Assembly (NCBI GenBank): GCA_028095005.1
Contig: CM051459.1
Location: 311,862,513 to 311,926,512 of the forward strand
Source of the DNA: Rhynchospora pubera
Lineage: Eukaryota; Streptophyta; Magnoliopsida; Poales; Cyperaceae
Direction: 5' to 3'
Length of the DNA stretch: 64,000 nt
A program made the translations under genes and the position numbers. The notes under the pieces were generated by a model, which saw nothing but the letters and a program-made list of their open reading frames with translations, was not told the DNA's origin and searched no databases. Shown here piece by piece: positions 20,276-33,826 of the stretch (its first letter is position 1; every line of letters starts with the position of its first letter).

Positions 20276-22390
20276 GGAGAAAAAATGATACACAACCTTA
20301 AAATTATTGTAAAAACCCAAGTTGTGATTTACAGATAAGCTTGAATAATATGACATATTTGCTTTGCTTCACTTAGTCTGCACGGAAATTAAATAAGCAT
20401 AAATAAAACGAAATAAGCCAACACAATTCCTTAACTTTTATGATAAGTTGACCAATATGTGCCATTATTATTATTACTACAGTATGTATTAATTTTGTGT
20501 GCTTTTTATTAAATGCAAAATATAACTATTGCCTTCTATAATATATATCTATTTATTTGGTAATGCAAAATTAATTGAAAACGTATTAACTCTTAAATAT
20601 GCTGTTTGAACGTTTTTCTCTATCACTTAATTAAGTTGCTGAAAATATATAGGGAAACATATAAATAATGGAATCGTGATATTGGGGGCAGGTGCCAATT
20701 CCACCATATATTTGGAATAGCACGATTTTAACATGCCAACTATGCCAACAATATCTCTACTTATTAAAATCTCCTAAATTTGGAAAGTTGCCCTTTTATT
20801 AGTTATTAGACAAATAACAGTAACAAGAAATATTAATTTTCACACTCATGGCACGTTCTGATTTTTAATAAATTAAAAAAACATTTGTTTCCATACAATT
20901 AGTCATATCCCAATTGTTTGGTCTCTCCAAAAAAAAAAGTCTACAATAAATTAAATTATTTTTTTAAGTTGTTTATATATTAAAATTATCGTTTAATTTA
21001 TTTATTATGCCCACACATTAGGTGGGCGTTTATGTAGCAATATTTGGCATGATTTAGTGTGTCTATTTAGCATTGGGATATATAAGAAAATATAATTTTT
21101 CATATTCTATGATTAAATATGCAAAAAATATGCATACTATAATGTCCAATGATACATGATTTACATGTATCTCAATGATCTGGAATTTCAAGAATATCAC
21201 TGGACTTCTACAATTTCGGCAATAATTCATGAAGTTGTGAACAACCCACAATCAAATAGATTAAAGTCCACCCGCACATTGAGCGGACATTGCTGCTAGT
21301 AAAGTCTAAAAAAAACATTAGTTGATGCTGCAAAATGGTTAATTTTAAGTATTAAATTTTGAATAACAAAATACACGTTATTAAGGTTGATATAAGTATT
21401 TGATATTAGGAACTCATCAGAACATCTTCTTTCACAATGTTTTCTAAATAGAATTCTATCAAAATTTTATAAAATACTTCTTTTAATATAATAATATATT
21501 TTAAAACAGAATCCATTTTCAGAAATCCTAAGTCCAACTTTCCTTAGATCAGACTTTAAGTTCCTTAATAAATCTCCAGTCTCCAAGTATGGTTTAGTGA
21601 ACCAAAAACCAGAACGGGTAGATCGTTAGAATAGATTTTTGACATGAGTTTCTTTCGTCGGGTGCATCGCAAGACTTCTCCAGACAAGTGGACAACTTCT
21701 ACCTTGAGCACAAGACTGAAGAAACTAGTCAGGACTCCATCGATCATTCTGAGGAGTAGTCGCTCTGCCTCTGACTTTTCCAAGTGTGGATGTCTTTTTA
21801 TGACTGATGTAGTTGTCTTAGGTATTGTTTAATCCTTAGTTAGTAATTAGATCATTAACTAATTGTGTGCATATCATGTCATTAACATTAAGCAAACAAT
21901 TAAGAGCATCTCATTAATTAAAGATTACTTTTTCATATATAGGATATGCATTCATATTAATGAAGTGATTAATAAACTTAAAAGTGCCTTAAATAACCAC
22001 TTCCATCTGGTGCGGATCAGGATAGTGAAAAAATGATTACAATACAACAAACTAACAAAGCACAAACAAAACACATCAACCATTTCAATAAATAACAAAA
22101 TTATTTCATTCCCATCTTATATTGGAGGTAATTCAACTTCCACTTCATTAGTACTATCAAACCTCAAGGGGTCCAATAGATATCATCACTTATTAGGTAT
22201 ACTATTGAGGGACATACAATTTTCGTGATAAACAATTTTTTCTCGCACAATTCAAGAGAACATAAATAAAGTCTGTATAGCAGCCTTTATCAAGAAACAA
22301 CATAACACAATATTTCTTGAACATATCATCATGTGAAAAAGCTGAGCCATCTTTAAACCCAGAATTAAACTCATATGAAATAAATAATGA
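20276..22390. other. Spacer block X of duplication unit A; no gene recognised
   Basis: Matches 40023-42416 with small changes and one replaced stretch (21345-21415 versus 41091-41432). It contains the Helitron-like element at 20754-21299. Short ORFs on both strands near 21565-21832 overlap each other and have no family motif. Confidence 0.7.
20754..21299 (+). mobile_element. Non-autonomous Helitron-like element
   Basis: Starts TCTCTACTTATTAAAATC after an A. Ends ...GCTGCTAG before a T, with a small hairpin (CCGC-N7-GCGG) 10-25 bp from the end, the usual 5'-TC / hairpin-CTRR-3' / A-T insertion pattern. It has no Rep/helicase ORF. A related hairpin motif (cccacacattaggtggg) lies internally near 21010. 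Copy at 40501-41050. The hairpin is weak, so the call is moderate. Confidence 0.5.
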
Positions 22391-22931
22391 CACATAACAC
22401 GTACAATCCATATATTTATTTCATTGGATCAAATCATATGCTATATTCCAGTAACATACACATATGCAATTAAGTTGGTAAATCCTTACCTATGATTTGT
22501 ATAACTTAATCAGTACTTAATTTACGTACTAATTTTTTTTATAATTAATGTTTCTTGTTAATTATCGATTATGAATGATTTAGATTTATTATTGTCATTT
22601 AATAAAACATGAAACATAGGGATCCACAATCTTATTTATTCAATAAGATTGGATTATACATGGTAATTACGCATACAAAGTGAAAATATGATAAAATAAT
22701 TAAATTTAAGTAATTTCATCACAATAATCCACATTTAAACTCTTTATACTGTCCAAATTAAGATTCATATATTGTTTATTAAAAAAGATTGGATTATACA
22801 TGGTAATTACGTATATAAGATACAAATAATGTAATTTCTAATCTTTTTTATAATTAATGTTTCTTATTAATTATTAAGATTGTGGACGATTTTAGATTTA
22901 TCATTGTCATTAAATAAAACATGAAACACGG

Positions 22932-23465
22932 ATGGGTGAGTATGAGGCTAAAATTGATGAACAAACTAGTTCAACCAAATGTGTTGATTGTGATAGGTTG
23001 AACTCTATTGTTGATGCCACCCATGATGCCTTGGTTAGGAAAGACGATACCATAGAAATCCTAAAAGTAGATGAGCTTACTTCTAAGATGGGTGAGTATG
23101 AGACTAAAATGAAGGAGCTTGAAAAACAACTTGAAAAATCGGTTTTAGCTCAAGCCCCTAAAGTGGATTTGAAGAACCTTTTCAATGGTCAAAACCTCAT
23201 GACAAGTCCGGTCTTGGTTACCAAAAGCCTTATCAAACCAAGAAAAAGAATTTGTCACACAATAATGGGAAACAAGTTGCACAAAACACACAATTTAAAA
23301 AACTTAGGAATTCTCGTGATAATGCACATATGTACCAAAGGAAACCTAGAAACACTAGAGTGCAAAACAAAAAGGATGCTATGCTTTATTAATTTCTTTG
23401 TAGGCGATCTTAGTAACGAATCATATCTACGATCGAATGTGAATTATGTTGAAATTGAAATATGA
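22932..23465 (+). pseudogene. Ty1/copia-type gag fragment, truncated (copy 2)
   Basis: The frame is identical to 542-1075, with the same truncation at 23374. The whole 1-8433 block is repeated here at a spacing of 22390 bp, so it is a duplicate of one event, not a second insertion. Confidence 0.7.
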
Positions 23466-23621
23466 AAATAAAATATGAAATCTTATTGTGATAAGGTTAC
23501 GATTGTATAATTCAAATATATTATCTCGTTGAGCCTGTGTTAATTCATGGACCTATTCAAACACCCATAGGTTCTCTCTCTTATTACAATTGTCATTAAC
23601 GATTGACCACTCTATTAATCC

Positions 23622-23630
23622 TATAAATAG
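23622..23630 (+). promoter_or_regulatory. TATA box of GDSL copy 3
   Basis: TATAAATAG, 139 bp before the ATG at 23769, in a context identical to copy 1. Confidence 0.6.
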
Positions 23631-23768
23631 AGCATTCTTGTTCGGTGAGCGCGGCTAAAATTAAAATGTTTTTAAATATAGAGTCTCTACTCATTCTATT
23701 ATATCGTTGATCCCATAATTTATATCCATTCTTTTGAAGTTCATATCTAATCCGCACTACTGCTACAA

Positions 23769-24761
23769 ATGAAGCGCACGACTCTTATCATCCTTTCCTT
23801 GCTTTTGTTTCTGGAGCCAATTCAACCAACTCCATCTCATAAATTCAACTCCATATTTAGTTTCGGTGATTCTTGCACTGACACCGGTAACGCAAATGTG
23901 CTGGCTAAGAAGCGCTCATGGTCTTCATTCACTGACAACTTGCCTTATGGAATGACTTTCTTCCGCCGACCCTCCAATAGGTTCTGTGATGGTAGATTGA
24001 TTGTGGATTTTCTCGGTATCTCTCAATTCTTATTTGTATTTTTTTAAACACATTTTAAAGTATAATTTACAGAACAAACGTGTATCTATATAGACATTTA
24101 TTTTATTTACTATGATCAAATTAGTGTAGGCATGACACTACATGCACATGTAGAACCAATCGTCAATTTTGATTATTTTTTCCTGCATATGCCCTTTTTG
24201 CAAATTTATTTGCGGTGCTTTTTGATGACATTAAATTTGACGGTACCTTATGATCATAGAATCTCAAATATAAGCTATCATTATCACTCCTTTAGTTATC
24301 CTCAATGTCTCAAACAAAAGGATTGTGTTTCAATCAAAATAATAGCATTGATATATGAGGTGGACTAAAATCAACCACGACTGACGGGTGAATCCATCAG
24401 CCGCGATTATATCTCAATTTTTGAGGTTCAGATGGCTAATTCGAACTGTCCAATGTGTTCTACATATTGAAATCTTATATCGGAGATCGAATATTACATT
24501 TTTCTGAATTTTATTTACTATTTTTTTGAGATTTTAAAAAATCGTTGTTATTGAACGGTCCATAACTGTTTAGATGAAGAATTTTAAACTACCAAAAACA
24601 TACTAAATAATTTCAGAAAAATGTAAAATGTGGGTCTCTAACGAGATTTCAAGATGGATGACACATTGAACGGCTCGGATCGACTGCTAGAATCTCGAAA
24701 ATCAAGATTTAATCGTAGCTGACGGTCTCATTCGTCAGTCATGACTGATTTTAGTCTACAT

Positions 24762-24827
<66 letters not shown>

Positions 24828-24972
24828 AATCTATTGTGAACCATGATGCACATAAGGTTTCGTGCACTATGACCGTTTTAGTCGATGGTTCCACAAATTG
24901 TCAATCTAATTTAACCAACCCAATCTATATATTGAAATCTCATAGAAAACAAAATTTTACAATTGTTGAAAT

Positions 24973-25016
<44 letters not shown>

Positions 25017-26659
25017 AATCATGGTTCACAATAGAAATTCTCTCTCTCTCTATATATATATATATAAAAATCATGGTTCACAATAGAAATTCTCTCTCTC
25101 TCTCTATATATATATATATAAAGAGAGATTGACTAAAGTATACTCCAGCATACAGATAGTCCGTATTCTGGAGTCGTTTTTCAAAATCTAAAATGCATAC
25201 AGTCGATACGAACCTTTCAAATTATTCTCCATATTGAAATCTCTTAGGAAACCAAAATTTATATTTTTTCAATTTTTTTTGCTATATATTATGCTATTTT
25301 AAAAGTTGTAAAGGAGTATTTCTAACCCTTCAATTTGAAAATAGCATAATATATAGCAAAAAAATTCGAAAAAATAAAAAAATTGGACTTGAAGGATATT
25401 TTTACATGGAGAACAACTTGAACTATTTGGATCGACTGTTTGAATTTTAAATTTTAAGAAACGAATCTAGCATACGCGTTTGATCCGTATACTGAAGTAT
25501 ACTTAAACATTTGGATCTTTAATCGTTGTTGGTGTCGAAACCTTACTTTTTTCTTATATTTTAATTAGAGTATGTAATTTTCCATTAACAATGATTTAAC
25601 AAAATCAGAAAAAAACATATAAAAACTTTAACAAATTAAAATTTTAGTTCAAATGTTTAAATGTTTAATCCAAATATGAAGTTCAATGTGAAGTTACTCG
25701 AAATTTGAATTTCAAAATGTGAAGTTACTCAAAATTTTAAGCGGAGGACATAGAAACTTTAACAATTTATTTTATTTCAATTCGTTACTCGAAATATGAA
25801 GTTCAAATGTTTAATCTAAACCACTCAATTTGTTCTTCGCATTAAAATCCAATCAGAAATCAAATTGTCATTTTGTTCTGATTTTTTTTACTATATATTT
25901 ATTATTTAAAAATTGGAGAGTTTATAATTCTTCAATAATATGGTTTTTTTTTCAAATCAGTGAAGTTAGTAAAAATATATTGGAGAGTTTCTAGTTCTGA
26001 CAATATTTCAATGAGAAAAAATAAATCAAACTGTTTTGATCACTTGTTTGGATCTGGAATTTTGATGGAAATCCGAAGTAAAAACTACCCATTAATTTCA
26101 CAAAAATGTTGGAACATACACATATATATATAGTAATATGGTTGGATATTTTGCAATGTAACCTGCAAGTTTAGGCACATATTTAAAACTTGAATTTTGA
26201 ATGATTGATCTAAACGGCTTAATGCTTTTTTTTTCTTCTTATACATATATATAGGCAAATATACACAATATATATATATATATAGAGTTTAGCTACGGTG
26301 AGTCGCGACTCACGGACTCTCCGGTGAGTCGCGACCAAAACTCCTAGATCTAGATCAAAATGACTGATCCAAACCGTCCAATATGATCTCCCTATTGAAA
26401 TCTCCGTGCAAATCAAATTTTTTATTTTTTCAAAATTTTTAAGTATTTTTTTCGGATTTTTAAAAACTGATGTTTTTGAATGGTTCAGAACCAATTAGAT
26501 TAACGATTTTCTAAAATTTCAAAAAAATACTTAAAAATTTTGAAAAAATAAAAAATTCGGTCTACATGGAGATTTCAATAGGGAGATCATATTTGACAGT
26601 TTGGATCGGTCATTTTGATCTAGATCTAGGAGTTTTGGTCGCGACTCACCGTAGCTAAA

Positions 26660-26697
<38 letters not shown>

Positions 26698-28368
26698 CAA
26701 TTGTTTTTTCTTCTATACAGCGGAGGAGTTTGGCTTGCCATATCTCAAACCGTACTTAGGCAAAAATGAAAGCTTTCGACAAGGAGCAAACTTTGCTGTA
26801 GTAGGTGCAACTGCTCTTGATGATACATTCTTCAAGCAACACAATATTACAACAAGCAAAAGTACATCAAGAAATTCATTGTCATCTCAACTACAATGGT
26901 TTGAAGAGTTGAAGCCTTCGCTATGCCAAACACCTAAGGGTTTGTGACCAATGGCTTTCTCTATCTATATGGCATATGCATGTAATACAATGAATATATA
27001 TATACTTGTATGTAAATATTACTGGACTAACTGGCAATATCATCGTAGTGCAGAATGTAGAGATTATTTTGGTAGATCTCTCTTCATTCTTGGACAAATT
27101 CAAGGGAACGACTACTTTATCATGCCTAGTTCTTTAAGTGTGGAACGAATGATGTCTTATTCTTCAGCAATTATTCAGAGAATCGCACGAACAATCAAGG
27201 TTCTTATAAACAACATAAAGTTGACAAAAATTGCAAATGATAAGCACTATTTTTTGAGAAATGCTAGAATCAAATTGGTATGATTGGAGGGTTATGTTAA
27301 ATCCAATGTTATCTCAAATTGGAAACATCAAATGACCGATTGGAACTGTTCCATTTTAACTTCATATTAAAATCTCCATCCTGACCAAATTTATATTTTT
27401 GCTTTGAAAATTTTTACTACATTTTGTGTTTTAGGAAATATTCAATCTAATTAGTTTTGAACCTTACAATAATAAATTTTTTTACAAATTCAGAAAAACT
27501 AAAAAATTTGGTCCACAATGATATTTCAATATGAGAAACACATTGAGCACGGTTTGCATTGATCATTTGAGCTTGAATTCAATATCTAAATCAATTTGAT
27601 GGAGCGATCTATCAAATTCAGCTTGGTCGTATCCAAACTCTTATTTTCTCATTGAATGCATGTGCAAATTATATTTTTAGGTAGTCAAGATAAATGTATA
27701 AAATTTATTTATATGTATCAATTCTTAATCTTCCAATAGGAACTTATTGATCAAGGTGCAAAGACAGTGGTAGTGGCAGGGAATATTCCAATCGGTTGTC
27801 AACCGAAATATTTGATAATTAATGGGAAAAGCAAAGGTCACTCTTCTTATGATCCTAGCACTGGATGCATCGAAAAATACAACAGACTATCTAGACATCA
27901 TAACTCCCTTCTACTTGAGGCGATAAAAAAACTTCGGATCAAGTATCGTGATGCAAAGATCATATACGCAGATATTTACAAACCTATTATCGACTTTATA
28001 AGGTTTCCACAACGTTATGGTAAGTTATAGATTCAACAATTCTTGTCATACTTTAAGATATCCTATATTCCCTCAAAAAAGGTGAGAACTCTCTCATGCA
28101 TTCTAATTTTTTGGGTTCAGGATTTACATCCAAACCACTAGTTGTTTGCTGTGGAACCAGTCATGAATTCAATTGGCCCGGCCGTGAATACAATTGGGAC
28201 CTACTTAGACTATGTGGCACACCGAATGTTACTGCTTGTCAGAATCCATCAACATATGTGAATTGGGACGGCCTGTGCTTCACTGAGGCCACCAACCGCT
28301 ATGTTGCCAATAGTTGGTTAAAGGGTCCCTATGCCGATCCACCGATACTTGATGCTCATACAAACTAA
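23769..28368 (+). CDS. GDSL esterase/lipase (SGNH hydrolase), copy 3, five exons, intact frame
   Basis: Exons 23769-24015, 26721-26939, 27054-27199, 27740-28019 and 28121-28368 give 1140 nt and 379 residues, the same structure as copy 1. Signal peptide, Ser35, Gly104 and Asn174 are present; position 350 is Cys in place of the catalytic His (28276-28278). The only residue change I noticed is Thr to Arg in exon 3 (caga gaa tcgc context). The exon 3 donor is gttctt here and gtagaa in copy 1, so splicing of this intron could differ. The promoter region is unchanged. Its near identity with copy 1 over introns and flanks points to a very recent duplication. Substrate unknown. Confidence 0.88.
24361..26662. 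repeat. Intron 1 repeat cluster of GDSL copy 3 (FB1-FB4, TA/TC tracts)
   Basis: Collinear with 1971-4257: FB1 24361-24759, TA tract to ~24824, compound minisatellite 24966-25122, FB2 25130-25510, FB3 ~25820-26080, FB4 26285-26662. FB4 carries a slightly longer centre than copy 1 (an extra cttaaaaattttgaaa-like piece), so copy 1 has a small internal deletion there. Confidence 0.75.
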
Positions 28369-29882
28369 TTAAATTTACTAGCTAGGGCATAAATATTTTT
28401 TACCGATATCATCTATTTCCTTTCTTCGTTTAAAAGTAAATGAAAATCACGTCACTCCTTATATGGAGGTATTTTATCGATGCATCAATTTATCTTGTGG
28501 TGGATTTATAGAATTAAGAAAATATATAGTTGTGTTGTCAAATTAAGTTATTTTCAATGCTTTATGAAGGTACCATTATCGAATATCAAAGTCAGTTGGA
28601 ATTAACAAAAAAATTTTAATATCAAAGGATTACACTGAATTTGCTAGTGAATTTATAATTTGTCACCAAGAAATTGTTATGCTTCCAGGAGCATAGTTGT
28701 TTTAGTGATAACATTGTTGTTTTAGAATGCTTGTTGACTTGTAGTAGCTGCTCGATATTTTCTAATTGAGTTGACATAGCAGTTTAGGATAATTAATGTT
28801 TGATGAGTATAGGCTCCGTTTGGATGCGTTGAGAATAAGGTAGGAAGAAGGAAGAAGGGAAGAAATTTATTGGAAAAGGGTAAATTTATTGGGAAGTGTG
28901 TAACTTTTGTGAAGAGTTTGGATGGTTAGGAATAAATTTATTGATAAAAAATGGTTATTCCTTATTCCTTATTCCGGGAAGAAGCCATCCAAATGGAGCC
29001 ATAGAAACTTCATTTTATGTTGGTTTTCTCCTTGCTCTTACAGACTGCAGTCTAATTTTTGAATGCTTTCTTTTTGCATGTGATGATAAAACAAAGTTAC
29101 TAATAAAACAAAATTTTCATATAGTAACACATTGTTTTAGAATACTTGTTGACTGTGTTGTACGTAATTAGAGGCCTAGAGGGGGATTTAATAGGCACAA
29201 TTTCAAGTTCTAAAGCGGTTTTGACACAAGTAAGCACACAAGCATAAGTAATGTAAATAATAAAGAGAGAAAAAGAGATTGAAAGCGATGTGATTACGAA
29301 TTTCTGATCCGTTAGGAAAGACTAGTCTTGGTCTATGTTTCCGGGGATTTTGCTACCACGAAAAAGTGCGCTCCGTTCAATTCCACCAAGAATAGATCTA
29401 CAATATCGAACCGAATTGGTTCATTACAAAAAACTCGAGGTGGATCGGTCTAACCTCTAGGCTAATCAAAAATCACAACAAGAATTGAAGCTCTCAACTA
29501 AGACTCAACAATTTGGCTAATAGAACCTATGGGCTTGATTGAGCCATTTTAATCTCAATGATTTTTCAAAGTAAATGCTCAAGAACAAGATTTAGCTGTT
29601 TGGATCTCAAAGAAATAATTTTTGCAAGGTTTCAAAAGTGTCAAATCAGTTCCAAAGGGCTGGTATATATAGAGGGCGTCAACTGCTCCAAAATAGTCTA
29701 ATTTTTTCTGCAACGTTTCCTAACACCACATAGCGTTGTACGACGATGCTTATTGTCATTGAAAAATCAAACAAATATTTTATATTACCGTTGATGATTC
29801 CAATTATCCATCCAAAACTTGACCTTCTTACCATTTCCAATAGTGTATTGTCAATGCATGTTTACTAAATGTGCATAATCCA
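28369..29882. other. 3' flank of GDSL copy 3 with MITE; no gene
   Basis: Collinear with 5965-7478, including the 189-bp MITE at 28812-29000. Confidence 0.75.
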
Positions 29883-29942
29883 TCACCTAGTCCCAGAAAT
29901 AGGATTTATGTTTTTTATTTGTACCAAACGCACCATGTTTAC

Positions 29943-30179
29943 TGTCTGTCCTGTATCGACCGTGTTCCTAACGGTTCTCATCACTATGGCCGCTGCTCTT
30001 GCATCCAGCCCAGATGTGGGTTCATCCAAGAATATGATCGATGGATTGGCGACCAATTCAACTGCAATAGTTAGTCTCTTTCTCTGCTCAACAGATAGCC
30101 CATTGACCCTCAGCAACCCAACTAGAGCATTGCGGATTGGTGTCAACTCAACCAGTTCCAATACTTCTTCTATGAGCAT
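29943..30179 (-). pseudogene. Captured PDR/ABCG transporter exon, copy 2
   Basis: The 79-codon exon is identical at protein level to 7539-7775, with signature, Walker B and D-loop present, the same splice-site context, and the same foldback at its acceptor (30177-30253). Part of the duplicated block and not independently captured. Confidence 0.85.
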
Positions 30180-31014
30180 CTAAGTAATTTTATGCATAGC
30201 ATAGTATATCATTAGCATATCTATGGTATACTATGCATAAAATAACTTAGATGTTATCACCTTCGTTAGGTTACGGACTGTCAATGCGTGTGTTGTCACA
30301 CCAAATGCTGACTCGTGCTACACCAGACTGGCCTACAATACCCACTGGCTGTGAAATCTCTAATAAGCGTGAAGCAGTGTCACACAACGTCCATTGGAGT
30401 TGGGTAACGCTGTGTCACAATGTTGTATATATAACGCTCAGTAGCGTTCTACAATGTGAGGTTGAGAAGACTTGAAAATTATTTTGTTCCTCCTACTAGA
30501 ACGTTATGCAATGCTCTAGCTAGAAAGTTACTTACCGTCATTGTGTAATGCTCTTCAGCGTTGCACAATGCTTAAAAATTGCATGGCCTCCTTCGTTGTT
30601 TGGACCATGCATTGGCTCCAAACAGCGCAATATACATGCAAAAGTTGCAGGTATCGTGTGACAACGCGAAACAACATTGTGTAACATTAGTGTTGTGTAA
30701 CGTCAACCAACGTCGCATGACAAACTGTTGAACATGTCAGGTCTGTTTCTCACCCAACTATTATAGGTCATTGTGTAACATCCTCCAGAAACTGTCGGAG
30801 CATCCCTTTGGCTATACACTCCTTCATTGTGTAACGATATCGTTGCACAACACTCTGCCAATTTATAAAAGTTATCTTTACCTCTCTTTTTCAGATTTGC
30901 AATATTTCAGTTGCTGATGCAATTAAGATAATTGTAGACAAATTAGATTTAGAAGGTAGTTAACTAGTACTCAGAGACAAGAGTCGATAACTTTACATCA
31001 ACAAATTTGTAGAT

Positions 31015-31445
31015 ATATACCCGTCTCCTTCTTCTGACAAAGTTAAATGGGGATTGAATACAAATAGTAAATATACCACTAAGTCCATGTATCAGTGGCT
31101 GGAGCATGATGGGGTAGATATGTCATATAATGAAGTTATTTGGAATCTTAGATTACCCATCAAAATAAAGTTTTTTTATGGTTGTTATGTAAGAGACGGT
31201 TACTTACAAGAGATAATCTAGCGCTTAAGGGCTGGGAGGGGAATCCTAGTTGCTGTTATTGTAGTGTGGTTTAGAGACAATTGATCACCTTTTGTTTGGA
31301 TGTAATCAAAATGCTAGAGTGTGGGATTGGATTTTGAAATCATTACATATTGATACCAGGCCTCATTGTTTAGAGGATATGTATGATATTATTGATAAAG
31401 CAAGGAAACCACAGATACCTGTTCGTATATATTTGGGTTTTTCCT
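31015..31445 (+). pseudogene. LINE-type zinc-finger RT C-terminal (zf-RVT) remnant, copy A
   Basis: In three frames joined by frameshifts one reads a zf-RVT-like domain: KVKWGLNTNSKYTTKSMYQW and IWNLRLPIKIKF, then CKRRLLTRDNLALKGW with paired cysteines (SCCYCS), then ETIDHLLFGC...ARVWDWI. These are the usual landmarks downstream of plant non-LTR reverse transcriptases. No RT core, start or poly(A) end is seen. The duplicate at 54895-55325 shares the same frameshifts, so it was dead before duplication. Confidence 0.75.
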
Positions 31446-31509
31446 GATTTTTGATTTGATGATCAATTATTGATGGTGACAATTGATCTTAGTACATAAA
31501 ATCTTATTA

Positions 31510-31666
31510 CGCTCCGTTTGGATAGGTGTGGGAAGAAGGGAAGAAGGGAAGAAGTGGAAAGAAGTATTGGGAAGTGTGTAACTTTGTGAAGAGTTTGAAT
31601 TGTTTATAATTTTTTTTCTTCCTTCTTCCTTCTTCCTCCTTCTTCTTCTCTCATCCAAACGGAAGC
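31510..31666. mobile_element. Tourist-like MITE, about 157 bp, present in unit A only
   Basis: Ends cGCTCCGTTTGGAT and ATCCAAACGGAAGC, with TTA on both sides (31507-31509, 31667-31669). The interior is ggaagaag-rich, like the MITE at 6408. The equivalent place in unit A' (about 55394) is an empty site, aaaatcttataggaac. Confidence 0.75.
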
Positions 31667-32027
31667 TTAGGAACATAATCTTATACTCGTTAGGCGACCA
31701 AGTAAGAGTCAAGACCAGTAGATACCTGTGCATAAGAGTATATCTCGTGTCTGATTCCTTTCCCAGCTAAACGATCAGCTAAAATATTACTGCTTGTATG
31801 TTTTTTTGTCAACAACAGCTTTTTCTAATGAAAAGAGGAGGGGAAGAGATATATTGGGGTCCAATCGGACCAAATGGTTCTGAATTGATCAAGTATTTTG
31901 AGGTAATTCCATGGACAACCACCCTGAAATAATGTAGTCGTTTAAATAAAAAACAAATCATATGCGTTTTCTGCCATAACCAGAGGATACCTGTGGTAAA
32001 AATAAAGCACGGATATAATCCTGCAAC

Positions 32028-33478
32028 CATGGTTCTCAAACTCGAAATCGGAATAGGACTCGGACTGTTGGTCATAGGAATCGAATCGGATGACTCGGAA
32101 AAAATCGGGTGACTTGGATCAGAAACTTGGATTTTTTTTTTTAAAAAAAAAATCATATTTCATGCCCTAAAAATAAAAAAATATGAAAAAAAATTGGAAC
32201 AAATTATTTATTCAAAAATAAGTTAATAACTCAAATATTTGAAGAGAAAAAAAATTAACTATAATATAAAATAATATGACTTCATTTTTTTTAGAAATAA
32301 AATAAAAAAAATAAGTAGAGTTTTAATGATTAAATAAAATATATTTAAAAAAAATAATTTTTAAATGAATATAATTCCATTAAAACATCTTAACATATTA
32401 ATTAGAATCGCAGAGAACGAAATTATCATTTTTTATATGTTTTTGGATCGATTTTTGGATCAATTATCATTTTATTAAAAAATTATTTCACTTCTGATTA
32501 ATCTGGAACGTGTGATCATACTTAAATGAAAAAATAAAAAAAATGCAGAAATGGAGCTGTCCATTGTAGTCCCTTCCCCTTCTTCTTCTCTTTCCCGTTC
32601 CCAAGTGGGGAATATCGTTTCCTCCGAGCAATTAAATCCCCACGTAACCAGCTGCCATGGTGCTTTTCCTGGCCACCTGACTTGATTTCTCCACCCTAGC
32701 AACCTTTTCCGGTGTTCCTGTACCCCCCTTCACCTCTCTCCACAGATGAAAACCTATGTTGCATGGGTACGGATACGACCGTACCCGGTACGATTCGGGT
32801 ACGGCGGTACGAAAATTTTAAAAAATCTTCGATACGAGTACGGCGATGTATCCTTATATATATTTATATATTTACATATATAAATTATGTATCCTTATAT
32901 TTATATATTTATATTAATCATTATAATGTATAATCTATTATTATTATTATTATTAATTATTATTATAAGCCTCAAGCTGGGATCGTCCTAAGTCTCCATG
33001 TAATTGGCATGTACTCTTTTTGATTGAATGAAAGTTTCAAGTGTTGCACCAAGGCTTTAAATACCCAAAAAAAAAAAATAGTCTCCACGTGCATGGTGGT
33101 CCCCACTCCCCATCCCCATATGTTAAGTTTAAATTTTAAAAAAAAAAGGACTACACAACTGGTGTACCGTTTCGTACGAGAGACAAATCGGACGTACCCA
33201 TCCGTATCGCTGACCGTATTTGTTGATTTGACCATATTAAAATATTTGGTACGCCACGTGGCATAGTCGGTTCGTACCGGTGTCGTACCGAAGTCGTATC
33301 CGTACCTGGTACCGGTACTCCTGCATTTATGGATCACTAGAGTAACATAGATGAAAACCAACATTAATGGTGTCCCAACCCGATTCAACTCCAAATCGCC
33401 AGAAATTGGATCGTCCTCCGCCGAGTCCGTTCCGAATCGCCCGAGTTGACTCGGACTCGGCCGAGTTTTTGAACCATG
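32028..33478. mobile_element. Non-autonomous hAT element, 1451 bp
   Basis: Terminal inverted repeats CATGGTTCTCAAACTCG and CGAGTTTTTGAACCATG (two mismatches; similarity continues through the gactcgg-rich subterminal part). A perfect 8-bp target duplication CCTGCAAC occupies 32020-32027 and 33479-33486. No transposase remains. A second hAT element is nested inside at 32754-33350. Copy: 55753-57303. Confidence 0.85.
32754..33350. mobile_element. Nested hAT-type element with GTAC-rich arms, 597 bp
   Basis: Flanked by a perfect 8-bp duplication ATGAAAAC (32746-32753, 33351-33358). Ends CTATGTT and AACATAG, followed by ggtacggatacgac-type arms that are inverted relative to each other. Inside is a tract ending in a run of A (aggctttaaataccc, then A12), which may be a further retroposed insertion. 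Copy at 56475-57175 is ~100 bp longer internally. Confidence 0.8.
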
Positions 33479-33826
33479 CCTGCAACATAGATGCTTGAGG
33501 TGTGTACATGATATGGGCGTTAGGAAAAAGGAAACCAACAGAATTAGACAATTTCTAATTATTTCCATATTATTTATTTCCAAGTTTTAATATGTTGTAT
33601 TAGAAAATGTATTAGGGTTTTGATTATTATGCAACTATACATCAAGGATTCAACTGTAATGGAAAGGTAGAAAAAAAATAAAGAATTAGTCTTCTTCTCC
33701 AAGTCTCTCTCTCTTGTATTATGTTAGGTCAGAACCACGACGAGGAAGGGAGCTCGTCGAGGGAACGACTCAAATAGTCAACCCTCTACCTATAATTTTA
33801 ACTTAAGATCAGAGAATCACATCAAT

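Noticed and set aside
32972..33583. 203-codon - strand ORF
   Set aside because: It crosses the nested hAT end, the outer hAT end with its target duplication and the gypsy LTR, so it cannot be one gene.
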